Positions 53,911 to 63,493 of a stretch of 64,000 nt of DNA are shown here, piece after piece (within the stretch, counting starts at the first letter, position 1; each line of letters starts with the position of its first letter). The position numbers and the translations under genes are program-made. The stretch comes from Lachnospiraceae bacterium. GTDB taxonomy: Bacteria > Bacillota > Clostridia > Lachnospirales > Lachnospiraceae. The notes under the pieces are model-generated. The model made no database searches and was not told the DNA's origin. It was given only the letters and a program-made list of their open reading frames with translations. The stretch lies in the NCBI GenBank assembly GCA_029012365.1, contig JAQXLY010000028.1, positions 1 to 64,000 of the forward strand, given 5' to 3'.

Positions 53911-54626
53911 TTATCTCCGTGCCCCTTTTTTAGCAGACTTATCCGCACCTTTAATTGTTTCCATATACGCCTGTTCGACTGGCGATAAAGTAATCTCCTG
54001 ATACTTTTTGTATTCCTCTTTCGCTTTCTTCATTGCTTCGTCACGACTGATTTTGCCTGACCCTGTTAGCAATTTTCTATTTCCTGATGATAAAACAGAA
54101 TCCAACTGTTCCACATAGTCACTCATATACATTGGTCTGTGTTCAATCGCGTTAATTTCTGCCAAATCAAAATAGCCAGATACAAGATTGTTCAATATTT
54201 TTAATTCATCATGTGCTGCATAATGCAATTTATTTTGTACAATCTTAAAAAATAAAACAGATTGCTCACTATGCGGGTCATAGTCCACGCTTGTTGCGTA
54301 CAAATCCAAAACCTGACGGTACAATACTTTCTCTGATGAACGAATATCTCTAATACGATCAAGTAACTCTTTCCAGTAACTTCCACCACCATTTCCTTTT
54401 AGTCGCTCATCATCCATGGTAAACCCTTTTATCATGTACTCTTTTAACCGTTCAGTCGCCCATCGTCTGAATTTTGTTGCAATAGACGATTTAATTCTAT
54501 ATCCTAGTGAAATTATCAAATCCAGATTGTAGTAAGCCACACTGTCTCATCTTGCATTTTAACATTTATATTTGTTACTCCATCTTCTGTCTGATATATT
54601 AGAATTTCTCCATATCTTTCTTCCAT
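53911..54626 (-). pseudogene. RhuM (virulence RhuM family) gene with internal deletion
   Basis: From ATG 54626 (AAGGGG upstream) the frame reads MEERYGEILIYQTEDGVTNI...ETVWLTT, the usual RhuM N-terminus, then stops. In the next frame the gene resumes at AYYNLDLIISLGYRIKSSIATKFRRWA and runs to the normal C-terminus. About 70 residues including the DNA-binding-like region are lost, with the join at a short shared sequence (TGGCTTAC-like). RhuM proteins are common in genomic islands and are of uncertain function. The 209-residue 3' ORF could still be translated. Confidence 0.75.
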
Positions 54627-54659
54627 TTCATTCCCCTTCAAATCAAATTCCAACAAAGA

Positions 54660-55283
54660 CTAAACACGACTTTTGGATAATTCATGCTGATTTACCTCCG
54701 GCCTAAATGTATCTTTTTCACAAACTTCATAAATACTTTTATTCATTTTCTTTTCAAAGTAATGCATCATATGTATATTACGATCCCATTTTTCTTGAGG
54801 ATACATTCCATATCTCCTTTTTACATCTCCCATTCTTTCCTCAATATCCAGAACACCTTCTGCACCCGCAAGGCTATCGCACAATTGGATTAGCCAATCA
54901 TACTCATTGTAAACGGTATTAGCTAATTCGGTTTTTATAAGATACAATTCTTCTTCAGAAACATCAAATTTTCCAATGTATTCATCAACTGAATGATTAT
55001 TAAAAGAATGGGTCAGACATATTTTAGCCACTTCATCATATCCCATTTTCATCATATAGGAATAGCCATCTGAAACATGTCCCAAATGTCTTACGCCAAA
55101 TTTACGCCCTATATCATGTAACAATCCTAAAACATATGCTTTATCAGGATTTAGATTTCCACAAGCCACTGCTATTTTCTCGGCACAATGAGCTGCTGTC
55201 CTGCAATGATTTCCCCATGGACCGGGGTTAGACATTAATCCATCTTGTAGTAATTCTTCTGCTGCTTCTCTTGTCGGAATCAT
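54660..55283 (-). CDS. HD-domain phosphohydrolase-like protein
   Basis: The 207-residue protein has the HD motif: His in HCRTAAHCAEKIA, HD in VLGLLHDIGRKFG, and later LTHSFNNH and LIQLCDSLAG with the C-terminal Asp. It probably hydrolyses a phosphoester or nucleotide; substrate unknown. GGGAGGG precedes the ATG. It sits between the RhuM remnant and rimI, inside the segment flanked by rimI tails. Confidence 0.85.
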   Translation of the reverse strand: MIPTREAAEELLQDGLMSNPGPWGNHCRTAAHCAEKIAVACGNLNPDKAYVLGLLHDIGRKFGVRHLGHVSDGYSYMMKMGYDEVAKICLTHSFNNHSVDEYIGKFDVSEEELYLIKTELANTVYNEYDWLIQLCDSLAGAEGVLDIEERMGDVKRRYGMYPQEKWDRNIHMMHYFEKKMNKSIYEVCEKDTFRPEVNQHELSKSRV

Positions 55284-55366
55284 TTTTTACCCTCCCTACA
55301 ACTTCGATTCATTTATCTACATATCCTATCGCCGCTTTTCCTGCCCTACTGCTCTTTCTTTTTGCG

Positions 55367-55825
55367 TTATCCCGCGTTTTCTGCCTCATATTTCATCAAC
55401 ACTGCATTTTCCTTTGGTTCCTTATAATAGTTCTTCCGAAGTCCGATGACCTCAAAGCCCATTTTCTCATAAAGCCTTCGTGCCGGTGCATTTCCTTCGC
55501 GGACCTCCAGGAAAAAGTCGGTTACTCCGCGTGCCTGTCCGGCTGTAACAAGCGCAGAAAGGAGTGCTGTCGCAACTCCCTTCCCACGTGTCGCAGGGCA
55601 CGTACAGACATTGGTAATATCGGCTTCCCCGCCGGTACATAAGAGCACACAGTACCCCAAAAGCGTTTCTGCTTCTTTCAGAACCAGAACAATATAATTG
55701 TCATCCGACAATGTTTTGTAAAAGGCATCGTGACTCCACGGTCTGGAAAAGCTTTCCGCTTCCAGCGCCGCCACGGCTGCCACATCTTCTTCTGCCATTT
55801 GTCTGATTATCCAAGTTGTTTCCAA
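55367..55825 (-). CDS. rimI: Ribosomal protein S18 alanine N-acetyltransferase (RimI)
   Basis: The 152-residue GNAT protein has the acetyl-CoA loop PATRGKGVATALLSALV, ESFSRPWSHDAF near the N-terminus and LEVREGNAPARRLYEKMGFEVIGLRKNYY near the C-terminus, all typical of RimI. It follows tsaB and tsaE in the order common in Firmicutes. The start is taken as TTG 55825 with AGAGAGG eight bases upstream; GTG 55843 is the alternative. A copy of its 3' end lies at 53708-53804. Confidence 0.92.
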   Translation of the reverse strand: METTWIIRQMAEEDVAAVAALEAESFSRPWSHDAFYKTLSDDNYIVLVLKEAETLLGYCVLLCTGGEADITNVCTCPATRGKGVATALLSALVTAGQARGVTDFFLEVREGNAPARRLYEKMGFEVIGLRKNYYKEPKENAVLMKYEAENAG

Positions 55826-55947
55826 AGATACTACCTCTCTCACAGACTGTTTTCTCTATTTCAATTGTCTGCATCTTCTTTCCCGTTTCACTGACCGTTT
55901 TACTCTGTTCTTTTTCCTGTCAAAACTCATTCCTGCCAGGCAGTTCA

Positions 55948-56676
55948 TTACTTTCCCGTACTCTGTTCCGCACGTTCCTTTTCTTCGCGCTCCCGTTCCG
56001 CCTGGGACTTTCTGAGATAGGTCGGTACGAATTCTGCTGCAGTTTGAAGTTTTTCGGCCTTCGCGTAAATAAATGCACAAGCCGCCAAAGACGCCGCCCG
56101 CTGCTTACTCATATGAAGCGGTGCAAAGGAATAGTCTACCTCCGTCTTTTCTTCCAATACCGCATGATAGGCATCCGCACCGTCACCGAGGAAAATTACC
56201 GGCTGTCCCAGATGATTGACTTCGGCAATGATTTCTTCCACTGCAACCGCTTTTTGCTCCGTCAGGCAATCCATGCTCCCGGTTTCTTTATTCCAACGAT
56301 ACAGTCCCGTGTATACCTGCGAACGTCTGGCATCCATAAGAGGACAGAGAACCGCCTCGCTTCCGCAAAAATTCCAGGCAAGCACCTCTGTCGTCGGCAC
56401 CGCAATCAAAGGCTTTTCAAGAGCCTGTCCCAGTCCCTTTGCCGTAGCGGAGCCGATGCGAAGGCCGGTAAAAGAGCCCGGTCCTGCCGTCACCGCAATC
56501 GCATCCAGCTCGGAAAGGTTTGTTTCCGTCATCTTCACGATTTCATCAATCATCGGAAGTAGTGTCTGGGAATGTGTCTTTTTATAATTCGTCGTATACT
56601 CCGCCAAAACCGCATCCTCCGTGGCAAGTGCCGCAGAAGCAATCAGTCCGGAGCTGTCTATTGCCAAAATTTTCAT
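55948..56676 (-). CDS. tsaB: tRNA threonylcarbamoyladenosine biosynthesis protein TsaB
   Basis: The 242-residue protein has the ASKHA N-terminus MKILAIDSSGLIASAAL and VTAGPGSFTGLRIGSATAKGLGQAL. It is the TsaD partner in t6A synthesis and lacks the metal site, as usual. ATG 56676 has GGGGGA five bases upstream. The C-terminus ends in a charged Glu/Arg-rich stretch. Confidence 0.95.
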   Translation of the reverse strand: MKILAIDSSGLIASAALATEDAVLAEYTTNYKKTHSQTLLPMIDEIVKMTETNLSELDAIAVTAGPGSFTGLRIGSATAKGLGQALEKPLIAVPTTEVLAWNFCGSEAVLCPLMDARRSQVYTGLYRWNKETGSMDCLTEQKAVAVEEIIAEVNHLGQPVIFLGDGADAYHAVLEEKTEVDYSFAPLHMSKQRAASLAACAFIYAKAEKLQTAAEFVPTYLRKSQAEREREEKERAEQSTGK

Positions 56677-56690
56677 GTAAATCCCCCATT

Positions 56691-57110
56691 TCATTCTCCA
56701 ACGGTAATCAGACGATAGTCCGTTCCCTTTTGCAAATCCTTACGGATGCAGACCTTCACCGCTTTCTCCGGAAGCAGCTCCTTTATCAGCTCCGCCCACT
56801 CAATCATGCAGACACCGTCACCGTAGAAGTAGTCCTCGTACCCGATTTCCTCCATCTCCTCCGGCTCCTCAATGCGGTACACATCAAAATGGTAGAACGG
56901 AAGCCGCCCCTTATATTCCTGCACAATGGTAAAGGTCGGGCTGTTGACGGTATCGGTTACGCCTAGTCCTGCCGCAAAGCCTTTCGTAAATACGGTTTTC
57001 CCGACGCCAAGGTCACCGGACAGACAAAATACCGTACCCGGTTTTGCCGCCTTCCCCAGCTTCTTTCCGAATTCGTATGTTTCTTCCGCAGAAAAACTCT
57101 CTATTCTCAT
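56691..57110 (-). CDS. tsaE: tRNA threonylcarbamoyladenosine biosynthesis ATPase TsaE
   Basis: The 139-residue P-loop protein has Walker A SGDLGVGKTVFTKGFA, NSPTFTIVQEYKGRLPFYHFDVYRIE and MIEWAE, the full TsaE pattern. Its ATPase activity supports TsaB-TsaD turnover. GGAG precedes the ATG. tsaB follows after 14 bp. Confidence 0.95.
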   Translation of the reverse strand: MRIESFSAEETYEFGKKLGKAAKPGTVFCLSGDLGVGKTVFTKGFAAGLGVTDTVNSPTFTIVQEYKGRLPFYHFDVYRIEEPEEMEEIGYEDYFYGDGVCMIEWAELIKELLPEKAVKVCIRKDLQKGTDYRLITVGE

Positions 57111-57123
57111 AAATGCTCCTTCG

Positions 57124-57630
57124 CTACTTCATACTTTTTCCGGCAACCTTTGCAGACAGGTGCTTTCGAAACAGCTCCTTTACCTCACCTTCACAGGCAG
57201 CAAGCTCTCTTTTCGGCCAGATACAGGCATATACTCTTCCGGTGTAAACCAGAATCTGGGACTTATACTCCTTTACCTGAAACACATCCTCCCAGGTAAA
57301 GGACTGGGTTTCTTCTCCCTGACTCATGCTAATACCCTCATCCGTCACTACATAATCAAGCGGCTTTGCGAATACTTCATTTTTCTTCACCTGTTTTCTG
57401 GCACGGTTATAAAGCTGTAACGGGTGGATGACCGTAAATAACAGTGCCAGGAAAATAAGTGCGACCGTCTTTCCGATATCGCCCTTTCCCCAGCCCATGA
57501 TTAACATCATAAGTGCACCCACGGTAATCACCGCATCGATAATAAGCGGAAGCCCGCGGTAGGAATGGTGCAGCAAAAACGAAAACATATCCTGTACCTT
57601 TATCTGCACCGAAAACTTAACTTCCTTCAT
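57124..57630 (-). CDS. YcxB-like membrane protein
   Basis: The 168-residue protein has two hydrophobic helices (about residues 28-66) and a C-terminal segment VVTDEGISMSQGEETQSFTWEDVFQVKEYKSQILVYT of the YcxB type. Function unknown. AAGGAGT precedes the ATG. It lies between tex and tsaE, 13 bp from tsaE, so it is probably part of the same transcript. Confidence 0.75.
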   Translation of the reverse strand: MKEVKFSVQIKVQDMFSFLLHHSYRGLPLIIDAVITVGALMMLIMGWGKGDIGKTVALIFLALLFTVIHPLQLYNRARKQVKKNEVFAKPLDYVVTDEGISMSQGEETQSFTWEDVFQVKEYKSQILVYTGRVYACIWPKRELAACEGEVKELFRKHLSAKVAGKSMK

Positions 57631-57651
57631 CGAATCTTACTCCTTTCGATT

Positions 57652-60042
57652 TTACAGTATCATCGTCAGCTGGATTCTCTTCTTCGGCACATCTACACTC
57701 AGTACCTTTACATCCACAATATCACCGACACTAACCGCATCAAGCGGATGCTTGATAAAACGCTCCTTCGACATCTGGGAAATGTGTACCAGACCGTCCT
57801 GATGCACTCCGATATCCACAAAGGCACCAAAGTCAATGACATTACGTACCGTACCCTTTAAAATCATCCCTTCGGTCAAATCCTTCATCTCCAGTACATC
57901 GGTACGCAGAATCGGCTTCGGCATTTCCTCGCGCGGGTCACGTCCCGGCTTCTCTAACTCCTTAATAATATCCGTCAAGGTAATCTCACCGATACCGAGC
58001 TCCTCCGCCAGAGCTGCCTTATTCTTAATCTGACGGCTGAGCCCGGACAAGCCTGTACCTGCTGCACCTGCCTTATCGTTCCCGGTATTCTTATCCGTAT
58101 TCTTTCCCGCATTTTCATCCGGTACCGTAATATTCATGCCGTTCATGGCCGCCATCAGTGCCTGCGCCATGGCGGTGTTACCGCCCTTTACCCGGAGGCG
58201 GTTGTCCTTTTCGCGGTTACGCTTCGGGGTATCGTCCTTCTTTGCTGCCTTCTCGGCACGCACCTGTAATTCCTTCTGCTCTGCCTGCACCTTCTTAATA
58301 TCGGCTACAGTATATCCCAGCTTTTCTAAAAGCTTTTCCGCCGCATCATAGGACTCCGGATGCACACTGGTAGCATCCAGAGGGTTCGTACCGTCGTTGA
58401 TACGAAGGAAGCCCGCACATTGCTCATATGCCTTCGGACCGAGCTTTGCGACCTTAAGAAGCTCCTTACGGGTTTTGAACCTGCCGTTTTCCTCACGGTA
58501 CGCCACAATATTTTTTGCAATCGGCTTGGAAATACCGGACACATACTCAAGGAGCGATGCCGAAGCGGTATTTAAATCAACGCCGACCTTATTTACGCAA
58601 TCCTCTACCACGCCGGACAGCGTTTCGGAAAGCTTCTTCTGGTTCATATCATGCTGATACTGACCGACACCGATGGACTTCGGGTCAATCTTAACAAGCT
58701 CCGCAAGCGGGTCCTGCAAGCGACGTGCAATCGACGCGGCACTACGCTGTCCCACGTCAAAATTCGGGAACTCCTCGGTGGCCAGCTTACTTGCGGAGTA
58801 AACGGAAGCACCTGCCTCGTTTACAATCACATATTGTACCGGCTTGTTTAATTCCTTCAAAAGCTCTACAATTACAAGCTCCGACTCTCTGGAGGCCGTG
58901 CCGTTTCCGACGGAAATCAGAGTGATATTGTACTTTTCGATTAATCTCTTTAAAATCTTCTTAGACTCTTCCACCTTATTCTGCGGTGCGGTCGGGTAAA
59001 TCACTACCGTGTCAAGCACCTTACCGGTCGGGTCCACGACCGCCAGCTTACAGCCGGTACGGAATGCCGGGTCCCAGCCGAGCACAGTCTGTCCGGCAAT
59101 CGGAGGCTGCATCAGAAGCTGCACAAGATTCTTACCGAATACCTTAATTGCTCCGTCCTCTGCCTTCTCCGTCAGCTCATTTCTGATTTCACGTTCAATT
59201 GCCGGAGCAATCAGACGATTGTATGCATCCTCTGCCGCCGTCTCAAGTAATGCATTCGTAAACTCATTTTTCTTTACAATAATCTTCGTCCGCAGGAATT
59301 GCAGAATACGCTCCTCCGGTGCACTTACCTTTACCGTCAGAATCTTCTCATCCTCACCGCGGTTTAATGCTAAGATACGATGCCCCGGAAGCTTTGAAAG
59401 CGGCTCCTCAAACTCATAATACATCTCATATACGGACTCGGTCTTTGCCTCCTTTGCGTTGGAAACAATCTTACCCTCCTCCATCGTAATTTCACGAATA
59501 TAACGGCGGTACTCCGCATCATCGGAAATCTGCTCCGCAATAATGTCAAGCGCACCCTCTACCGCTTCCGCAGCAGATTTCACGGAAAGTGCGGCATCCT
59601 CCGCTTCTTTAACATACTCCGCGCCCGCTTCCTCTGCCGGCTTAGTAAGACTTTCAGTAAAGATAAGCTCCGCAAGCGGCTCAAGACCCTTTTCCTTTGC
59701 AATCGTCGCACGGGTTCTTCTCTTCGGACGGTACGGGCGATATAAATCCTCTACCTCCACCAAAGTAGCAGCCGCAAGAATCTGCGCCTTCAGTTCGTCC
59801 GTCAGCTTTCCCTGCTCCTCGATGCTTCCGAGTACCTGCTCCTTCTTCTCTTCCAGGTTTCTAAGATATACGAGACGCTCATGCAGATTACGAAGCACCT
59901 CATCATTCAGGGAACCTGTCACTTCCTTACGGTAACGGGCAATAAACGGAATCGTATTTCCCTCATCAATCAGCTTTACGGTAGCTTCTACCTGCTCCAA
60001 ACGAATCCCCAATTCATTTTTCAACTGTTCATAGATATTCAT
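57652..60042 (-). CDS. tex: Tex-family RNA-binding transcription accessory protein
   Basis: The 796-residue protein has the Tex N-terminal helical region (IARYRKEVTGSLNDEVLRNL), the YqgF-like core (VLGWDPAFRTGCKLAVVD), helix-hairpin-helix (LLEYVSGISKPIAKNIVAYREENG), and a C-terminal S1 domain (GMILKGTVRNVIDFGAFVDIGVHQDGLVHIS). A Lys/Asn-rich linker (about 610-680) precedes the S1 region. ATG 60042 has GAGGAG seven bases upstream; an extra five codons are possible. It binds nucleic acid and influences transcription or RNA stability. Confidence 0.95.
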   Translation of the reverse strand: MNIYEQLKNELGIRLEQVEATVKLIDEGNTIPFIARYRKEVTGSLNDEVLRNLHERLVYLRNLEEKKEQVLGSIEEQGKLTDELKAQILAAATLVEVEDLYRPYRPKRRTRATIAKEKGLEPLAELIFTESLTKPAEEAGAEYVKEAEDAALSVKSAAEAVEGALDIIAEQISDDAEYRRYIREITMEEGKIVSNAKEAKTESVYEMYYEFEEPLSKLPGHRILALNRGEDEKILTVKVSAPEERILQFLRTKIIVKKNEFTNALLETAAEDAYNRLIAPAIEREIRNELTEKAEDGAIKVFGKNLVQLLMQPPIAGQTVLGWDPAFRTGCKLAVVDPTGKVLDTVVIYPTAPQNKVEESKKILKRLIEKYNITLISVGNGTASRESELVIVELLKELNKPVQYVIVNEAGASVYSASKLATEEFPNFDVGQRSAASIARRLQDPLAELVKIDPKSIGVGQYQHDMNQKKLSETLSGVVEDCVNKVGVDLNTASASLLEYVSGISKPIAKNIVAYREENGRFKTRKELLKVAKLGPKAYEQCAGFLRINDGTNPLDATSVHPESYDAAEKLLEKLGYTVADIKKVQAEQKELQVRAEKAAKKDDTPKRNREKDNRLRVKGGNTAMAQALMAAMNGMNITVPDENAGKNTDKNTGNDKAGAAGTGLSGLSRQIKNKAALAEELGIGEITLTDIIKELEKPGRDPREEMPKPILRTDVLEMKDLTEGMILKGTVRNVIDFGAFVDIGVHQDGLVHISQMSKERFIKHPLDAVSVGDIVDVKVLSVDVPKKRIQLTMIL

Positions 60043-60275
60043 GTCAAATCTCCTCACATCTGTCCTTGTGCCGTTGTTATGTACTCAATTGGAACGCTTA
60101 AATCAGCGTTTTCCTAAGAAAAATAATATAGTGAACAAAGCAAACGAACACATTTTATAGTGTACCACATTTCTTAAAAAAAGAAAAGAGGAAAGAACTC
60201 CGCGGAAGATTCCCTTGTCCTTTTGCGTCCCATATCGCTCAACAATCTGTTGATTCATAAACAACTGATTGATAA

Positions 60276-60304
60276 TTGATTTGTTCCGGGTATTCTGTTA
60301 TGCT
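60276..60304 (+). promoter_or_regulatory. Promoter of the XRE regulator
   Basis: On the plus strand, -35 TTGATT (60276-60281) and -10 TATGCT (60299-60304) are separated by 17 bp, 38 bp before the ATG. The 300-bp gap between tex and this gene holds no other gene that I can support; a repeated TTGATT/AATCA pattern at 60245-60285 might be an operator. Confidence 0.55.
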
Positions 60305-60342
60305 TATATCACACCGGTGAATTATAACGTGGAGGTAAATAA

Positions 60343-61428
60343 ATGCAGGTTAATCTTGGAGAAAAAATAAAAGAATTAAGAAAAAGAGACGGAAGAAAGC
60401 AGGAAGATTTGGCAAAGGCTTTGGGTGTCACAGCACAGGCAGTTTCGCGATGGGAAGCAGGAGGCTGTTATCCTGATATGAACATGATTCCTCCTATTGC
60501 AAATTATTTTCATGTGTCCATTGATTCTTTGTTTGGGTATAACAATGACAGAGAAGAAAAAATAAGAGAATACGTCCAGAAAGCAAACCGTTTCTTTATT
60601 GAAAACGATTCCAATTCAACTGATACATCTGAAATTATTAATTATCTCAAGAAAGGTCTCGAAGAATTTCCGGGAGAACCGGAGCTTATGAGATTACTTG
60701 CCATGGCGTTACAGGCAAAAGGTAAAAAAGAATCCTGCAAGCCAAATATGTATTTGGAAGAAGCGGCTACTCTTTTTGAACGTCTGTTAAAGGACAATAA
60801 CAACGTAATTTTCCCTCTCCTGTTTACCTATACTTCAATGGGAGACTATGACAAAGCTGAAAAGAAAGCAAAAGAACAACCAAAAATGGAAGTGTGCAGG
60901 GAAATTCTGTTAGCATCCGTGCTTGACAATGAAAAGGGCGCAAAGTACAGAGGCGAAGCAGTACTTTCATTACTTCATGAACTTGAGTTTATTCTTTCAT
61001 CAGCGATTGCACATAATGAAAAGCTGAACGCCTCAAAGGAAGGAATTGAAATTCTGCTGGGCGTACGAGATTTGTACGAAAAAGTATTCGGTGAGAATAA
61101 CTACGGAAAATTCCATAGTGACCTTTGCATGCTTGATTTATCCTGTGCGAATATTGCACTAAGGATAAAGGACTATGACCGGGTTCTTGTCTTTTTTGAT
61201 TCAGCATATGCTCATTACACTGAGCATTTAAAATGCCTGACAGACGCAGCAGACGGCAGTCTCGAAAGCGAGCATTATGATTCCCCTCTGTTGACTGAAG
61301 TAAAGGGCAACAATATTCCAGTCGTCGTGTGCAGACCGGAATACTTTAAAGGTATCGTCGATGCTCTGCCGCAGGAAATAAAAGCACAGCTTGTTGCCAA
61401 TCCCAAGTATACAACTCTATACAAATAA
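60343..61428 (+). CDS. XRE-family regulator with helical repeat C-terminus
   Basis: The 361-residue protein has an N-terminal helix-turn-helix (LGEKIKELRKRDGRKQEDLAKALGVTAQAVSRWEAGGCYPD, residues 5-60) and a long TPR-like helical region (EPELMRLLAMALQAKGKK; MGDYDKAEKKAKEQ). GGAGG lies eight bases before the ATG. Such proteins often sense a peptide or metabolite through the repeats. It faces away from tex and towards the chemoreceptor gene. Confidence 0.9.
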   Translation: MQVNLGEKIKELRKRDGRKQEDLAKALGVTAQAVSRWEAGGCYPDMNMIPPIANYFHVSIDSLFGYNNDREEKIREYVQKANRFFIENDSNSTDTSEIINYLKKGLEEFPGEPELMRLLAMALQAKGKKESCKPNMYLEEAATLFERLLKDNNNVIFPLLFTYTSMGDYDKAEKKAKEQPKMEVCREILLASVLDNEKGAKYRGEAVLSLLHELEFILSSAIAHNEKLNASKEGIEILLGVRDLYEKVFGENNYGKFHSDLCMLDLSCANIALRIKDYDRVLVFFDSAYAHYTEHLKCLTDAADGSLESEHYDSPLLTEVKGNNIPVVVCRPEYFKGIVDALPQEIKAQLVANPKYTTLYK

Positions 61429-61441
61429 GGAACCAAACAGG

Positions 61442-61471
61442 GGGCTGTCGCGCCATTTAGGGCGACAGCCC
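61442..61471. terminator. Hairpin between convergent XRE and chemoreceptor genes
   Basis: GGGCTGTCGC/GCGACAGCCC forms a 10-bp GC-rich stem 14 bp after the regulator's stop. Neither side has a clear T-run, so its strength as a terminator is uncertain. Confidence 0.55.
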
Positions 61472-61485
61472 TCAAATCTCTGTTA

Positions 61486-63390
61486 TCAGCCAAAATCCTT
61501 TATGATACGCTCTAACTGTACCACCAGCTCCTTATTATCATCCGATTGTGCCTGAATGCGTTCTGCAATCATTGAAGTGTTGATGTTCTTTTCCGTCAGC
61601 ATTCCGATGGCCTGTCCGTTTTCATGAGTAATACCTTTTACTGCGTGAATATTCTCGGATATTCCCATAAGAGACGTTCTGAGATTTTCTGTTTCCTTGT
61701 CCAGATTCATGATATTCTGTTGGATTGCCGTAACAGCTTCCCCATATTCACGGGATTGTTCGGTAAAGGAACCAAACTGTTTCATTACGGTCTGCTCTAA
61801 GAACAGCATAATTGAATCAAAACATTTTCTCGTTTCTTCCACGCTCACATCAATATTATCACACATTCCCGAAATCTCTGCTGCCATTTCAGAAACTGTT
61901 CTTGCAAGATCACCAATTTCCTTTGCAACGATATTAAAGCCTTTTCCTGCTTCACCCGCTCTTGCAGCCTCCAGCAAAGCATTTAAAGAAAGCAAATTTG
62001 TCTGCTTTGCAATATTCATAATGCCGTCTGCCATCTTGTTAATTTCTACAATCGCTTCCATGCGTTTCATGGTTTCCGCTACGACAGTCTTGGTTTCTTC
62101 AAAGGTGGAAGAACTGCTCGCATATGCTTCCTTCGACTGTTCCGTCATCTTATCTGAGCTCTCAATCAGATTTTCACTGGACTCTACACTCTTCTTCATG
62201 GTTTCAAGAAGCAATTCCATACAATGGTCGATATGTTCCACATTGTCTTTTACATTTTCCATGAAATTATCCGTACTTTCAAGACTTGCGGATAATTCCT
62301 CCACTGTTGCCGTATTTTCTGTCACACTCTCAACTAAGTGATCCGAATGACCATATAATTCTTTGGTTTTTTCATTAATCGTATTACAACATAAACCAAG
62401 CATATTTACCATCTTCTGTAATGATTTCAAAAGATAATTAATAAACAGACTGGTAAATACGGTTAAAAGCAATACGCCGGCAACACAGATAACAGCAAGC
62501 TGTACTTTTACTGTTTTCAATGCACCAAATACTTCAGCGGATGGGTCTGTTATAATAAATACCCAGCCCCTATCCTTCATATAGTTATAAGATGCGATGT
62601 ATTCCTCTTTGTTCGTTTCATCCTCGTATACCAAAGAACCAAATTGACGATTTTCATCATTATTTATTTCCTTGATAATATCCTGTACGTACTTTTCCTC
62701 TGCTACCGTATTGATTAGTTCTTTATCATCATGAAACAGGTATTCACCTGTTGCTATATTTACCATACAATACTGAAGCTTTTCCATTCCTTCCGCAGGC
62801 AGCTTGTTAAGCGCATCAACCAGACCCTGGGTAAAAATGCCACCGCCTACAAAGCCAATCGGATTATTGCTTTCATCAAAACAGGCACGGTAAATCGAAA
62901 TAACCTGTGCACCGCTCGCAGGCGAAGTGATAATTCCCGTATTATATACTCCGTCAGCAGCCTTCATTGACTGCTGTAGTGACTGCAATGACTCGTCTTT
63001 TCTGGTATAAATTCCCACTACACCTGCGTTGGTATGAGTAAGTACATGAGAGTCCCACTCACTGATGTAAATACCTTCTACATTTTCTCTGTCCTTGCTG
63101 AAAGTTTCTGTATATTTCTGCGCCATTTCCGTTGCAGCTTTGTCTTCCGGATGCTTTAATAACTCTTCCACCTCTCCGCCACGACTAAATGCTGTCAGAT
63201 AGCTTTCCGTCTCCAACATGTAGTTTTCAATAATTTCTGAACGTTCCTGTGCTATCGTTTCCATGCTTTTGATTGTACTGTTTTTAATATTCGATGTGAT
63301 CGAGGAATTCACAAACAAATAAACAACCGCCATTACAACCATTTGCAATACTAAGATTGCAATAATCATTTTTAAACCACGCTTTTTCAT
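61486..63390 (-). CDS. Methyl-accepting chemotaxis protein
   Basis: The 634-residue receptor has a first membrane helix (about residues 5-27), a dCache-like ligand region (about 35-295), a second helix (about 300-325) and a complete signalling domain with the conserved tip IMNIAKQTNLLSLNALLEAARAGEAGKGF. No obvious HAMP domain separates the second helix from the signalling region. ATG 63390 has GAGG five bases upstream; a GTG two codons earlier is possible. It would control CheA; no other che or flagellar genes are nearby. Confidence 0.92.
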   Translation of the reverse strand: MKKRGLKMIIAILVLQMVVMAVVYLFVNSSITSNIKNSTIKSMETIAQERSEIIENYMLETESYLTAFSRGGEVEELLKHPEDKAATEMAQKYTETFSKDRENVEGIYISEWDSHVLTHTNAGVVGIYTRKDESLQSLQQSMKAADGVYNTGIITSPASGAQVISIYRACFDESNNPIGFVGGGIFTQGLVDALNKLPAEGMEKLQYCMVNIATGEYLFHDDKELINTVAEEKYVQDIIKEINNDENRQFGSLVYEDETNKEEYIASYNYMKDRGWVFIITDPSAEVFGALKTVKVQLAVICVAGVLLLTVFTSLFINYLLKSLQKMVNMLGLCCNTINEKTKELYGHSDHLVESVTENTATVEELSASLESTDNFMENVKDNVEHIDHCMELLLETMKKSVESSENLIESSDKMTEQSKEAYASSSSTFEETKTVVAETMKRMEAIVEINKMADGIMNIAKQTNLLSLNALLEAARAGEAGKGFNIVAKEIGDLARTVSEMAAEISGMCDNIDVSVEETRKCFDSIMLFLEQTVMKQFGSFTEQSREYGEAVTAIQQNIMNLDKETENLRTSLMGISENIHAVKGITHENGQAIGMLTEKNINTSMIAERIQAQSDDNKELVVQLERIIKDFG

Positions 63391-63493
63391 CTGCACCTCA
63401 TCCCTTTCATTTTTGGTAATAGCCTACACATTATTAGTGTAACAAATTCATTACAAAAATACAATTATCTTATATTGCGCAGCAGAGCATTCT

